Shown one piece after another: positions 1 to 7,435 of a DNA stretch of 50,035 nucleotides. Every line of letters begins with the position of its first letter. The stretch's first letter is position 1. Both the position numbers and the translations under genes were made by a program. The DNA is taken from positions 1 through 50,035 of the forward strand of contig NZ_JBHLWN010000073.1 in NCBI RefSeq assembly GCF_042432825.1, in the 5' to 3' direction. This DNA comes from Gordoniibacillus chartarius (GTDB lineage Bacteria; Bacillota; Bacilli; Paenibacillales; NBRC-103111). The notes beneath the pieces were generated by a model. It did no database searches, had not been told where the DNA came from, and saw nothing but the letters and a program-made list of their open reading frames with translations.

Positions 1-136
1 TTTACCTATGAATTCGCGACGGCAGGGTCAAATTCCTGTTTCGTCGGACAGACTCCTAGAGTAATATCAAATCTTCGATGCTGCCGCAATCTCCTTCCCG
101 TTTTTCACTATTATATAAAACAATTACCACCGTCAA

Positions 137-610
137 TTATTCTGGGTTTGCATGAAGCACCTTTGCCATCGCGGTTATCATTCCCAGATGCGTACTTTCA
201 TGAGCAATCAATACATAAAATAGCTCGCCAATCACACGGGCTTGAAGAAAATTATCCTTTGCGGTTACAGGTTCTGCCAAATTGCCGTCATACATTTCGC
301 ATATTACCAACATCTGCTCTTCCAGTTTCTTTTCAAGAATATGTACTTCAGGCGGCTGCTCCGACCAATTTGAGGGACTTGTTCCTGTTGCGAAAAATGT
401 ACCATAGCTTGATGGAATTCTGGATCCGGCCCCGGATAACACAAATATCAGGTCGTTCGTAATCGTAAGCACATGCCCGATCTGCCAATGCAGGTTATTA
501 TTGAATCCTTCAGGCACCAAGCTTAATTTATTTTCCGGCAAGCCTGTCATGATATTGAGAATTTGCTTTCTAAGGTCGGCAAACAAGTTCAAAATAAACC
601 GGTCGGACAT
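137..610 (-). CDS. DinB-family metal-binding protein
   Basis: A DinB/YfiT-like four-helix-bundle protein of about 157 residues. The family usually carries three histidines that bind a divalent metal; candidates here are the H of HWQIGH near residue 43 and the HES-TH pair near residues 137-141. Members are often thiol-dependent transferases or stress proteins, but the substrate cannot be told. I chose the ATG at 610, which has GAAGGGTGA just upstream; a GTG at 619 would overlap the TGA of the upstream YCII gene and is the alternative. The gene is the second of a two-gene unit behind the YCII gene. Function is inferred only at family level. Confidence 0.75.
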   Translation of the reverse strand: MSDRFILNLFADLRKQILNIMTGLPENKLSLVPEGFNNNLHWQIGHVLTITNDLIFVLSGAGSRIPSSYGTFFATGTSPSNWSEQPPEVHILEKKLEEQMLVICEMYDGNLAEPVTAKDNFLQARVIGELFYVLIAHESTHLGMITAMAKVLHANPE

Positions 611-615
611 TTCAT

Positions 616-918
616 TCACCCTTCATTTAACGCTTCTAAAATATCGATCTTGCCTCCATATGGCAATTCCGGCCAATTAGTCGTTAACGAGATCGCTTCT
701 TCCAGCGAATCTGCTTCAATTATCGAAACTCCAAATATGTCATCAGAATAATCATCGACCGCAGACATGGAAACGGATTTGCGTCCGGTTCCCGCAAAAC
801 GCACTGCTTCATAACCCTGTGCTTTAAGATCGTCAAGCCAACGCCATAAGTCATGAACATTTTGATCAGTCTGATCCTCAGGAACGTCGCCGCCACGATA
901 AACAAACAAAAATTTCAT
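616..918 (-). CDS. YCII-related domain protein
   Basis: About 100 residues with the YCII fold: it opens with MKFLFVYRGG, has a central SMSAVDDYSDDIFGVSIIEADSLEEA segment (the equivalent of the family's DGPFAE...GG...EA region) and ends after WPELPYGGKIDI. YCII proteins are small alpha/beta-barrel-like proteins of unclear chemistry, often beside regulators and sigma factors. The start is the ATG at 918, preceded by a perfect AAGGAGG at good spacing. The gene abuts the DinB gene downstream (stop codon adjacent to or overlapping its start), so the two should be co-transcribed. It diverges from an HxlR-type regulator, which may control it. Confidence 0.7.
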   Translation of the reverse strand: MKFLFVYRGGDVPEDQTDQNVHDLWRWLDDLKAQGYEAVRFAGTGRKSVSMSAVDDYSDDIFGVSIIEADSLEEAISLTTNWPELPYGGKIDILEALNEG

Positions 919-940
919 ACAATTCAACCTCCTTAAAATT

Positions 941-983
941 CAGTTGCAATTTGAAACTGAATTAAGTATAGTTACAAGTAACT
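941..983. promoter_or_regulatory. Divergent promoter region with two inverted repeats
   Basis: Between the YCII gene and the HxlR gene. On the plus strand TTGCAA (944-949) and TATAGT (967-972) are 17 bases apart and fit a sigma-A promoter for the regulator. Two inverted repeats lie over it: CAGTT...AACTG (941-959) and AGTTAC-AA-GTAACT (970-983). They are plausible HxlR operators; binding is inferred. Confidence 0.5.
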
Positions 984-1006
984 GCTAAAGTCAAGGGGTT
1001 TTGCGG

Positions 1007-1486
1007 ATGATTTTTGACAAACCAACCAGGCGGTCGGACTGTCCTATATCTTTCTCTCTAGATGTGTTAGGTGATTCATGGTCGCTTCTAATCATTCGAG
1101 ACATCGTATTTGCCGGCAAAAAAACGTTCGGAGAATTCCTTGTCTCTGACGAAGCAATCGCCCGGAACATACTGGCTAATCGCCTATCCCGTCTTGAAAC
1201 AATGGGTATCATCACCAAGAAACCTCATCCTTCCGACAAGAGAAAAGACATATACCAATTGACGGAAGCCGGATTGGATGTAATACCGATCTTGCTCGAA
1301 TTATCGGCTTGGGGAGCCAAGCATGAGCCCGAAACCGTGCATGCCCAGGCTTGGTTGACCCATGCGCGAATGGAGAAGGACAGCCTTATTCTTCTTATAC
1401 GAGAAACAGTCAAAAAAGGCGGATCGGTTTTTATAGGTTCAGAAAGTGTACTAAGCAAACTAGAGCAGCTTCATGAATCGAACTAA
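1007..1486 (+). CDS. HxlR-family winged-helix transcriptional regulator
   Basis: A 159-residue HxlR-type regulator. The family signature is present: a cysteine near the N-terminus (RRSDCPISFSLDVLGDSWSLLIIRDI), then a winged helix with FGEFL...AIARNILANRLSRLETMGII and the wing HPSDKRKDIYQLTEAG. The lone Cys13 (SDCPI) is at the place where HxlR proteins such as YodB sense electrophiles or disulfide stress, so redox or electrophile sensing is possible. The start is the ATG at 1007, with a weak AAGGGG upstream. It diverges from the YCII-DinB pair, the likely target, and its 3' end overlaps the convergent TetR gene by four bases. Confidence 0.8.
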   Translation: MIFDKPTRRSDCPISFSLDVLGDSWSLLIIRDIVFAGKKTFGEFLVSDEAIARNILANRLSRLETMGIITKKPHPSDKRKDIYQLTEAGLDVIPILLELSAWGAKHEPETVHAQAWLTHARMEKDSLILLIRETVKKGGSVFIGSESVLSKLEQLHESN

Positions 1487-2076
1487 AGTTTTGTCCTTCC
1501 TTCTTGCAACTTATATCGAAACCCTTTGATGAGCACATCAATACCGAAGTAAAACTCTCGCTCCAAATCCGGAACACCAACATCGCTTTCCATATCAGCG
1601 AGCCTGTATTCGTCTAAAATAAACGAACAAATATAATTATTCAGCATCCATCCCGCGGAAAATACATCTTCCTTCTTAAATCCGGCCAATTCAAACAAAC
1701 GGTTAATTTTATGGATGAGGTGCATCCGATATGGAGTGATTGGCGGTGTTGCAACAAGAACATGAACGGAATTGCGTATTTGCAAATAAGTATTGCGGCA
1801 TCTCCTGCCAAACTCAAGCAGTTGTTCCTCCCAGGGAAGCCGTTCATCAGGGAATTGAATTCTTTGGCATATCTCCTCCGCCGCTAAGGACAATAATTCA
1901 TTCTTATCTTGTACATGCCAATATAGGGATGCCCCTTTAATATTTAATTTTTGCGCCAATCTCCTCATCGTTAACTTGTCGATGCCTTCTTCCTGAATGA
2001 TATCGATTGCGGCATGCACAATGAGGGATTGGTCGAGTTTGTTCGTTTTACGTTCGGATGGTTTCTTCTTCCTCAA
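1483..2076 (-). CDS. TetR/AcrR-family transcriptional regulator
   Basis: A 197-residue TetR-family repressor. The N-terminal HTH is clear: AAIDIIQEEGIDKLTMRRLAQKLNIKGASLYWHVQDKNELL (about residues 22-62). The RRLAQ..NIKGASLYWHV form and the C-terminal region resemble the tetracycline-repressor branch. The start is a TTG at 2076 with AAGGGGGAG about ten bases upstream; no ATG fits well. It diverges from an alpha/beta hydrolase and a DUF998 membrane protein, and two identical-spacing palindromes in the intergenic region are the obvious operators. It probably represses itself and the hydrolase operon in response to a small ligand, which cannot be identified. Confidence 0.85.
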   Translation of the reverse strand: MRKKKPSERKTNKLDQSLIVHAAIDIIQEEGIDKLTMRRLAQKLNIKGASLYWHVQDKNELLSLAAEEICQRIQFPDERLPWEEQLLEFGRRCRNTYLQIRNSVHVLVATPPITPYRMHLIHKINRLFELAGFKKEDVFSAGWMLNNYICSFILDEYRLADMESDVGVPDLEREFYFGIDVLIKGFRYKLQEGRTKL

Positions 2077-2094
2077 AATCAGCTCCCCCTTCTC

Positions 2095-2154
2095 TTGACA
2101 ATTGTAACATGCGCGTTATAAACTAACAATGTTAGATAAAACTAACGGCGTTAG
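2095..2154 (+). promoter_or_regulatory. Hydrolase promoter with tandem TetR operators
   Basis: TTGACA (2095-2100), 16 bases, TATAAA (2117-2122) is a strong sigma-A promoter for the hydrolase. Right after it lie CTAAC-AAT-GTTAG (2123-2135) and CTAAC-GGC-GTTAG (2142-2154), two palindromes with the same arms and 19-base centre spacing. They overlap the start site, as expected of TetR repressor sites. Confidence 0.75.
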
Positions 2155-2178
2155 ATTAAGGGAAAGAGGGCATTATCC

Positions 2179-3063
2179 ATGAGCATCAGAAGAATGACAA
2201 CGATTCTAGATCATGGAACCATCGGTTATATCACTTCCAATGATGGCACTTCCATTAGCTATTACCAATTAGGACGCGGACCAGGTCTTGTACTGCTGCA
2301 TGGTATCATGGAATCTGCCGGCAGCCATTTGGATATTGCGCTGGCTCTGGCTGACACTTATACGGTCTGCCTGCCCAACCGCCGCGGGCGGGGACTCAGC
2401 GGACCGTACGGCGAACATTACAGCTTGCAAACCGAGATTGAAGATCTTGATGCGCTTCTGACCCATACAGGCGCACATTATATTTTTGGAATCAGCTTGG
2501 GCGGGCTGATCGCGCTGCATGCAGCACTCCGGTTATCTGCCATACGCAAAGCGGCAGTTTTCGACCCGCCGTTATGCCTTAACGGCTCCGTATCGCATGA
2601 TTGGTTGAAGCGTTACAGAGAAGAAATAAAGCAAGAAAAGATAGCCGCCGCACTTGTCACCAGCATGTTAGGGGCACAGATGGGACCTTCGTTCTTCCGC
2701 CGATTGCCCCGACGGATACTTGAATTCCTTACAAAAATGATGATCGCCAATGAAGAAAAGAAAGCTGCCGTCGATGACATTACGATTAAGATGCTCGCGC
2801 CGACATTGCATTATGATGGAGAATTAGTAGTAGAGACAAGTGACAAACTGGAGGAATTCCGTACTTTGCAAACCGAAATCCTCTTGCTGGGAGGCGATCG
2901 CAGTCCGTCATATATGAAATATGCTCTTCATGCTTTAGAGAAAACTTTACCTAACAGCAGCCGTGTTGAATTCAACAGAATGGGACACGAAGGTACGGGA
3001 AATGCAGTTCATAGAGGGCAGCCGCACAGAGTTGAACAAGAATTGCGCAAATTTTTCCGCTAA
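2179..3063 (+). CDS. Alpha/beta hydrolase
   Basis: A 294-residue alpha/beta hydrolase-fold enzyme. It has the oxyanion-hole motif LLHGIMESAG (near residue 39), the nucleophile elbow GISLGG (Ser near residue 106) and a catalytic-His candidate in RMGHEG near the C-terminus. An acid residue is likely in LLLGGDRSP. The sequence branch looks like small-molecule esterases or lactonases; the substrate is unknown. The ATG at 2179 follows AAAGAGGG. It is the first gene of an operon with the DUF998 protein and is probably repressed by the divergent TetR protein. Confidence 0.8.
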   Translation: MSIRRMTTILDHGTIGYITSNDGTSISYYQLGRGPGLVLLHGIMESAGSHLDIALALADTYTVCLPNRRGRGLSGPYGEHYSLQTEIEDLDALLTHTGAHYIFGISLGGLIALHAALRLSAIRKAAVFDPPLCLNGSVSHDWLKRYREEIKQEKIAAALVTSMLGAQMGPSFFRRLPRRILEFLTKMMIANEEKKAAVDDITIKMLAPTLHYDGELVVETSDKLEEFRTLQTEILLLGGDRSPSYMKYALHALEKTLPNSSRVEFNRMGHEGTGNAVHRGQPHRVEQELRKFFR

Positions 3064-3087
3064 AGTAAAAATTTAAGGAGGCTTACT

Positions 3088-3753
3088 ATGAAAGCAGTCA
3101 GAATATTACCGTTATTCGCCGTTGTCAGCCCAATCCTATTCACGCTGACCTGGTTCATTCTTGGCTTTATTAGCAAGGGATATACGATTTATGACATCAG
3201 AATCGAGCCGTATTCTTCCGTCACACAGCCGATAAGCGGTTTGGGGATGGGTTCTACCGCAATCATTATGAATTCCGCATTCATCATATGTGGAATACTG
3301 CTCTTCGTCGGGATCATCGGGATCTTCTCGAATATAGGCGAGGATGGCAGATTATCCGCTCGTCGTGCAAGTATGGCCTTGTTGATACTTTCACCGATCG
3401 GACTAGTCGTTTGTGGAATTTTTGATCTTGAATCAACTTTTCTACACTCCATCGGCTTTCTTCTGAGCACAGGTTCGACGATTCTTAGTTTCCTTATCAC
3501 CGGCTTGTATTTTCGCGGCATTCCTCGGTTGCGCAAGCTTGGAAGCGGATTGATCGTAGGAAGTCCGTTAACGCTTATACTCGTCATCCTGTTTTTCTTA
3601 AACTTCGATCCCATTGCCGCAGGAGAAGGACATGGCATCGCCGGCATTGCCAGCCGACTCCTGGCTGTTGAAGTACTTTTCTGGTTCGCAGCCATGGGCT
3701 TATTGACTTATAAACATTCAGAGCCAAGCCGAGCCGGTTTCGCCTTCAATTAG
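3088..3753 (+). CDS. DUF998 integral membrane protein
   Basis: A 221-residue membrane protein with six or so hydrophobic segments (around residues 8-30, 57-80, 95-115, 118-142, 150-170, 190-210). The layout and the SVTQPISGLGMGSTA loop after the first segment match DUF998, a family of unknown function. It starts at an ATG behind a perfect AAGGAGG, 24 bases after the hydrolase stop, so it is the second gene of that operon. No catalytic motif is visible. Confidence 0.75.
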   Translation: MKAVRILPLFAVVSPILFTLTWFILGFISKGYTIYDIRIEPYSSVTQPISGLGMGSTAIIMNSAFIICGILLFVGIIGIFSNIGEDGRLSARRASMALLILSPIGLVVCGIFDLESTFLHSIGFLLSTGSTILSFLITGLYFRGIPRLRKLGSGLIVGSPLTLILVILFFLNFDPIAAGEGHGIAGIASRLLAVEVLFWFAAMGLLTYKHSEPSRAGFAFN

Positions 3754-4100
3754 GCTCAACTGGCGCACACAAAAACGCAGCCAAGGGGAATGACTTACAT
3801 TTGATCCGAACTGCTGAAGCTCAATCGATGATTAGAACTGTTTGGCATACCGCGTCCTTATATAGCCGTCAATCGGCTCGTGATCCTGCTCGCTTTCCCG
3901 CTGATCAGTTCCCTGATTTATGTATTTTGTGGCCAAAGTATATTCCTCTACCCGTTCCCGGACCGGGCAAGAACCGGGGGAACTCAATCAAATTCATAAG
4001 CACCTTGCGGAGCGTTGCAGTCGGCGACACCAGGAACATTTGCCCGAACAAACCGGCGGCAGCCTCAATGCGAAATTGCATGTCATGCTGAAAAACAAAG

Positions 4101-4352
4101 TATTCCTTCCTAATAACGGCTTGCAATGAAACGATCGTATACACCGAAGCGGAACCCGCCTTTGAAGCAAACAGTCCGTATGATCTGCCGTTGTATCCAC
4201 GACTTCAGCCCGCCTCACGCCACGATGCCGTCAGCTTCGTAATCAGTACACTTGAATTTTCGCGACGCTTCACCTTGGGCACGGTCAGTTCCATACTATT
4301 GGATGCCGCACATGACGCGGAACCAATTTATGCTTTGCTCGTTCACCAGCCG
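4101..4352 (+). pseudogene. Transposase remnant (DDE, middle part)
   Basis: An open stretch encodes YTEAEPAFEANSPYDLPLYP, then PASRHDAVSFV and SILLDAAHDAEPIYALL. These are conserved blocks of a large DDE transposase family with the pattern YDLPLYxRLxPASRHD ... LLDxAHDAxxxY. Similarity stops near 4350 and no start codon or complete ORF is left. The stretch before it (about 3760-4100) is non-coding or too decayed to read. A C-terminal remnant of what looks like the same family lies at 21846-21994. Confidence 0.6.
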
Positions 4353-4537
4353 GCCTTCTCCGCCCAATGCACCAGACTCACCATGTTAAGAACCACAAAG
4401 GATAGAGTGAACATTATAACAGGTTGTTTTTTGAATTTGGCAAGGTGGTCTAATGAACGAAAGAACCGTCCTCACTCTTATTTTACCCGTCTACAAATGA
4501 GGTTCCCACTGAGGTTCAAATGAGATTTTACTTGGTA

Positions 4538-4566
4538 TTGCCAATCTGTGCGTTTTCCTGTATGAT
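4538..4566 (+). promoter_or_regulatory. Promoter of riboswitch-TerC transcript
   Basis: TTGCCA (4538-4543), 17 bases, TATGAT (4561-4566), located just before the riboswitch aptamer. Confidence 0.65.
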
Positions 4567-4582
4567 AAATCTCAAATGAATA

Positions 4583-4703
4583 ATTCCTCAAAGGGGAGTA
4601 GCTGTAACAGCAAAGTCGTCAATTCGAGGCCGTACGCCTCCGGCTTTGTTGACAACGCAAGTTGTTAGCAAGACCTTTGCCATATTTGGTAAAGGTCTTT
4701 TTA
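4583..4703 (+). ncRNA. yybP-ykoY manganese riboswitch
   Basis: The leader carries the conserved core of the yybP-ykoY class: CCTCAAAGGGGAGTAGCTG (4586-4604) and CGTCAATTCGAGGCC (4617-4631), followed by a closing arm. An intrinsic terminator follows directly (4671-4703), the usual expression platform. In this class Mn2+ binding favours antitermination. The downstream gene is a TerC/YkoY exporter, the classic target. Class assignment is by motif recognition, not by a covariance search. Confidence 0.85.
4671..4703 (+). terminator. Riboswitch terminator
   Basis: AGACCTTTGCC and GGTAAAGGTCT form a near-perfect stem followed by a run of T. It sits between the aptamer and the TerC gene, so it is the regulated OFF structure. 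Confidence 0.8.
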
Positions 4704-4719
4704 GTGGAATCCTCTAAAT

Positions 4720-4747
4720 AACCTTTACCTGACGGTAGAGGTTTTTT
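4720..4747 (+). terminator. Second hairpin with T-run before TerC gene
   Basis: AACCTTTACC and GGTAGAGGTT pair (one mismatch) and are followed by six T. It is a second terminator-like hairpin in tandem with the riboswitch terminator, 30 bases before the TerC start. Confidence 0.6.
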
Positions 4748-4780
4748 CATATAAGCATGTTTACCTTACGGAGGAGGACC

Positions 4781-5578
4781 ATGTCAATGGATGCTGCGTT
4801 GCTGCTGGAATACGGATGGGTGCTGCTGATTCTGATTGCGATCGAGGGGCTGTTGGCTGCGGATAACGCTTTGGTGTTGGCGATTATGGTCAAGCATTTG
4901 CCGGAGAAAGCAAGAAAAAAAGCTTTGTTTTACGGATTGGCCGGGGCGTTTGTGTTTCGCTTCGCTTCCTTGTTCGCCATCTCGTTCCTCGTCTCCGTTT
5001 GGCAGGTGCAGGCGCTGGGAGCGCTGTATCTGCTGTTTATTGCTCTAAATCATATCTTCAGAAAACTTGTTGTAAAAAAGTCTAAGGAAAAAGAGGCGGC
5101 TTCGGGTAAGCCGGAGAAAAAACCGGCCGGCTTTTGGGCTACCGTTTTTAAAGTGGAGCTTGCCGATATCGCCTTTGCGGTGGATTCGATTCTGGCAGCC
5201 GTAGCGTTGGCTGTAACGCTGCCCGCGACAAACCTGCCGAAGCTCGGCGGAATGGACGGAGGACATTTCCTCGTTATTTTTACAGGAGGGTTTATCGGAC
5301 TCGTCATTATGCGTTTTGCGGCCACGTTCTTTGTAAAGCTTCTGCAGCGCAAGCCAGGCCTGGAAATCGCGGCCTTCCTTATTGTCGGCTGGGTAGGCGT
5401 AAAGCTTACGGTGTATACGCTGTCTCATCCCGCGCTGTCCGTTCTGCCTGCAGGCTTCGCCAAATCGCCTGAGTGGAAAATCATCTTTTATGCCGTGCTG
5501 GTTCTCATCGCCCTTGGCGGGTGGTTTCTCTCCAAAGAGGAGTCAGCCGAAAAGCGTCCCGAAACTAACCGCGCATAA
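4781..5578 (+). CDS. TerC-family membrane protein, YkoY type
   Basis: A 265-residue TerC-family transporter. Two acidic motifs typical of the family are present in membrane segments: EGLLAADNALVLAI (near residue 22) and ELADIAFAVDSILAAVA (near residue 125). About seven hydrophobic segments are visible, with a charged loop (KKSKEKEAASGKPEKKP) between the halves. The family exports Mn2+, in several bacteria to load secreted enzymes. The start at 4781 follows GGAGGAGG. The manganese riboswitch upstream supports the Mn2+ role. It is not evidence of tellurite resistance despite the family name. Confidence 0.9.
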   Translation: MSMDAALLLEYGWVLLILIAIEGLLAADNALVLAIMVKHLPEKARKKALFYGLAGAFVFRFASLFAISFLVSVWQVQALGALYLLFIALNHIFRKLVVKKSKEKEAASGKPEKKPAGFWATVFKVELADIAFAVDSILAAVALAVTLPATNLPKLGGMDGGHFLVIFTGGFIGLVIMRFAATFFVKLLQRKPGLEIAAFLIVGWVGVKLTVYTLSHPALSVLPAGFAKSPEWKIIFYAVLVLIALGGWFLSKEESAEKRPETNRA

Positions 5579-5626
5579 ATTAAAGCGCCTTTGCCGTATA
5601 ATTATTTCCAAGGAGGCTGCGGCTCA

Positions 5627-5656
5627 TTGACAAAGTGAATCAGACTTAAGTATAAT
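5627..5656 (+). promoter_or_regulatory. Promoter of DUF2294-SbtA unit
   Basis: TTGACA (5627-5632), 18 bases, TATAAT (5651-5656): near-consensus sigma-A promoter. Its transcript would carry a leader of about 185 bases before the DUF2294 start. Confidence 0.7.
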
Positions 5657-5712
5657 TTCTTTAACATAAACTCGAATGATCTTTAATTTAATTTTGATGG
5701 GTATTGTTTTAG

Positions 5713-5829
5713 CATACTGTTATGGGAAAATGGCAGTATGAAGGAGCAAAGTTTTCGTCAAAATAAGGGTTAGGATAAATCGGTATATTTCATCTGGGGG
5801 CCCCCCATTTGAAAGTACCGATTTTTTTT
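5713..5829 (+). promoter_or_regulatory. Structured leader ending in a strong terminator
   Basis: The leader holds a hairpin (CATACTGTTAT 5713-5723 with ATGGCAGTATG 5730-5740) and then a very long, almost perfect stem: AAATCGGTA (5777-5785) pairs with TACCGATTT (5816-5824), with inner arms ending in a GGGGG/CCCCC core, followed by eight T. It stands just before the DUF2294 ribosome binding site. It could be an attenuator or the end of a small RNA. I do not recognise a known riboswitch class. Confidence 0.6.
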
Positions 5830-5846
5830 CGAAGGAGGGATTTTAA

Positions 5847-6221
5847 ATGCCTGTTTCAATATCCAAAGGAGAACTGGAGGACAAAATCAGCAGGAGTTTA
5901 ACGCAGTGGGAAAAAGAATACCTGGGCCGCGGTTCTGTGACTGTAAAAACCGATATTCTTCGCAACATGATTATTGTCTTGATGAAAGGAATATTATCTC
6001 CCGCAGAACAAACCGTTTCCGAATCCCCGGAAGGCGCGCTGAATATAAAACGCATTCGTGCCGATCTGGTGGAATCCGGAAGAGACAACTTGGGTAAACT
6101 TATTAAGGAACTGACCGGAGCGAACGTCTCCAGTTTTCATACCGACATAAGCACCCGTACAGGTGAAAGAGTGATGGTGTTTATACTTGATGATAACTTA
6201 GAAAAAAAATGTTGCGGATAA
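5847..6221 (+). CDS. DUF2294 domain protein
   Basis: A 124-residue protein matching DUF2294: an N-terminal helix (ISKGELEDKISRSLTQWEKEYLGRGS), a beta strand with VTVKTDILRNMIIVLMKGILSPAEQ, then RADLVESGRDNLGKLIKELTGANVSSFHTDISTRTGERVMVFILD. The function of the family is not established. It starts at an ATG with GAAGGAGGGA upstream. It stands between a leader with terminator and an SbtA-type bicarbonate permease, with 137 bases and a second hairpin before the latter. By position it may be a regulator or partner of the permease; that is inference. It ends in KKCCG, two adjacent cysteines. Confidence 0.7.
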   Translation: MPVSISKGELEDKISRSLTQWEKEYLGRGSVTVKTDILRNMIIVLMKGILSPAEQTVSESPEGALNIKRIRADLVESGRDNLGKLIKELTGANVSSFHTDISTRTGERVMVFILDDNLEKKCCG

Positions 6222-6266
6222 GGGGCAAGGGCAGATTTTCAAAAAATCTTTGGATTAGTTGAAGAT

Positions 6267-6337
6267 AAGCCGGTAATGGATTGAAATGCGTGATGACTTC
6301 TCATTCATCATTCATTTCTAAACATTGCCGGCTTTTT
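6267..6337 (+). terminator. Terminator/attenuator before the SbtA-type gene
   Basis: AAGCCGGTAATG (6267-6278) pairs with CATTGCCGGCTT (6323-6334), followed by T. The loop is long and contains a further TGATGA/TCATCA-type pairing. It would limit read-through from the DUF2294 gene into the permease gene. Confidence 0.6.
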
Positions 6338-6358
6338 TATTGTAGGGAGACGTGTGTA

Positions 6359-7375
6359 ATGACTGATATTATAATGCAAAATTTGCTGTCGCCTGTTGTG
6401 CTGTTTTTTATTCTGGGTCTTGTTGCCGCGATTTTCAAATCCGATTTGAAATTTCCATCCGGCTTGAGCGAGGCCCTCAGCATCTATCTTTTAATTGCCA
6501 TTGGCATGAAAGGAGGAATAGAGCTTTCCCATTATTCCGTAACGGCGATTATTCGGCCGTTATTAGGCACATTGTTTTTGGGCGTCTTTATTCCAGTTTT
6601 GACTTTGGCTATCCTTCGCATGATGAAATTGGACTTGAAAAATTCCATTGCATTGGCAGCCACCTATGGTTCGGTAAGTATTGTTACGTATGGAGCGGCC
6701 GTTTCTTTTCTCGATGGTCATGAAATTCAGTATGACGGATTCATGAATGCAATGGTGGTTTTGCTGGAGAGTCCGGCCATCCTGGTTTCCTTGTTACTTT
6801 TGAAAGCGATCGAAAACAATACTCAATCGATCAAAACACCGTACAGGTTGGGTATAATGGATGGATTCGTATCCTCGTTAGGCGCCATGTTGGACAGGAA
6901 AGTATTAAAGGAAAGCCTGGTCGGAAAAAGTGTGCTGCTGTTAATGGGAAGTCTGGCGATAGGGGTTATCATCGGCGAGGATGGACTGCCGGTGGTAAAA
7001 CCGTTATTTATAGAATTATACAGCGGTGTTTTAATGCTTTTCTTGTTAAATATGGGTTTGGTCGCCGGACAGCGTTTGCCTGAGATCAGAAGACATGGAT
7101 TTAAGCTCTTGCTGTTTGCCATATTGATGCCCCTGCTGTGCGGCAGCGCAGGAGTTATCGTCGGAGGACTCGCGGGACTGTCCCTTGGAAGCGCGACATT
7201 GCTTGGGGTGATGGCGGGAAGTTCTTCCTATATCGCCGCTCCGGCAGCATTAAGAAGTTCCGTACCGGAAGCGAATCCTTCCATCTATCTGGGACTTTCT
7301 TTGGGCATTACATTCCCGTTCAATCTGATCCTGGGAATCCCGTTGTATTATCAAATCGCTCAATGGACGCTTTAG
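6359..7375 (+). CDS. SbtA-type sodium-dependent bicarbonate permease
   Basis: A 338-residue membrane protein of the SbtA (DUF897) family: about ten hydrophobic segments in two halves, with IGMKGGIELSH in the first half, the LAATYGSVSIVTYGAAVSFLDG segment, and the repeat-related SLGSATLLGVMAGSSSYIAAPAALRSSVPEANPSIYL near the end. SbtA imports HCO3- with Na+ in cyanobacteria; heterotroph homologues are thought to supply bicarbonate to carboxylases. I chose the ATG at 6359 (RBS TAGGGAG) over upstream in-frame codons that fall in the hairpin. Downstream is a carbonic-anhydrase-like gene, which supports an inorganic-carbon role. Confidence 0.85.
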   Translation: MTDIIMQNLLSPVVLFFILGLVAAIFKSDLKFPSGLSEALSIYLLIAIGMKGGIELSHYSVTAIIRPLLGTLFLGVFIPVLTLAILRMMKLDLKNSIALAATYGSVSIVTYGAAVSFLDGHEIQYDGFMNAMVVLLESPAILVSLLLLKAIENNTQSIKTPYRLGIMDGFVSSLGAMLDRKVLKESLVGKSVLLLMGSLAIGVIIGEDGLPVVKPLFIELYSGVLMLFLLNMGLVAGQRLPEIRRHGFKLLLFAILMPLLCGSAGVIVGGLAGLSLGSATLLGVMAGSSSYIAAPAALRSSVPEANPSIYLGLSLGITFPFNLILGIPLYYQIAQWTL

Positions 7376-7435
7376 TGTTCCCGAAACCGGATAAGCATAA
7401 ATAAACTATAAATCGACGAAAGGAAGAGGTTGATC

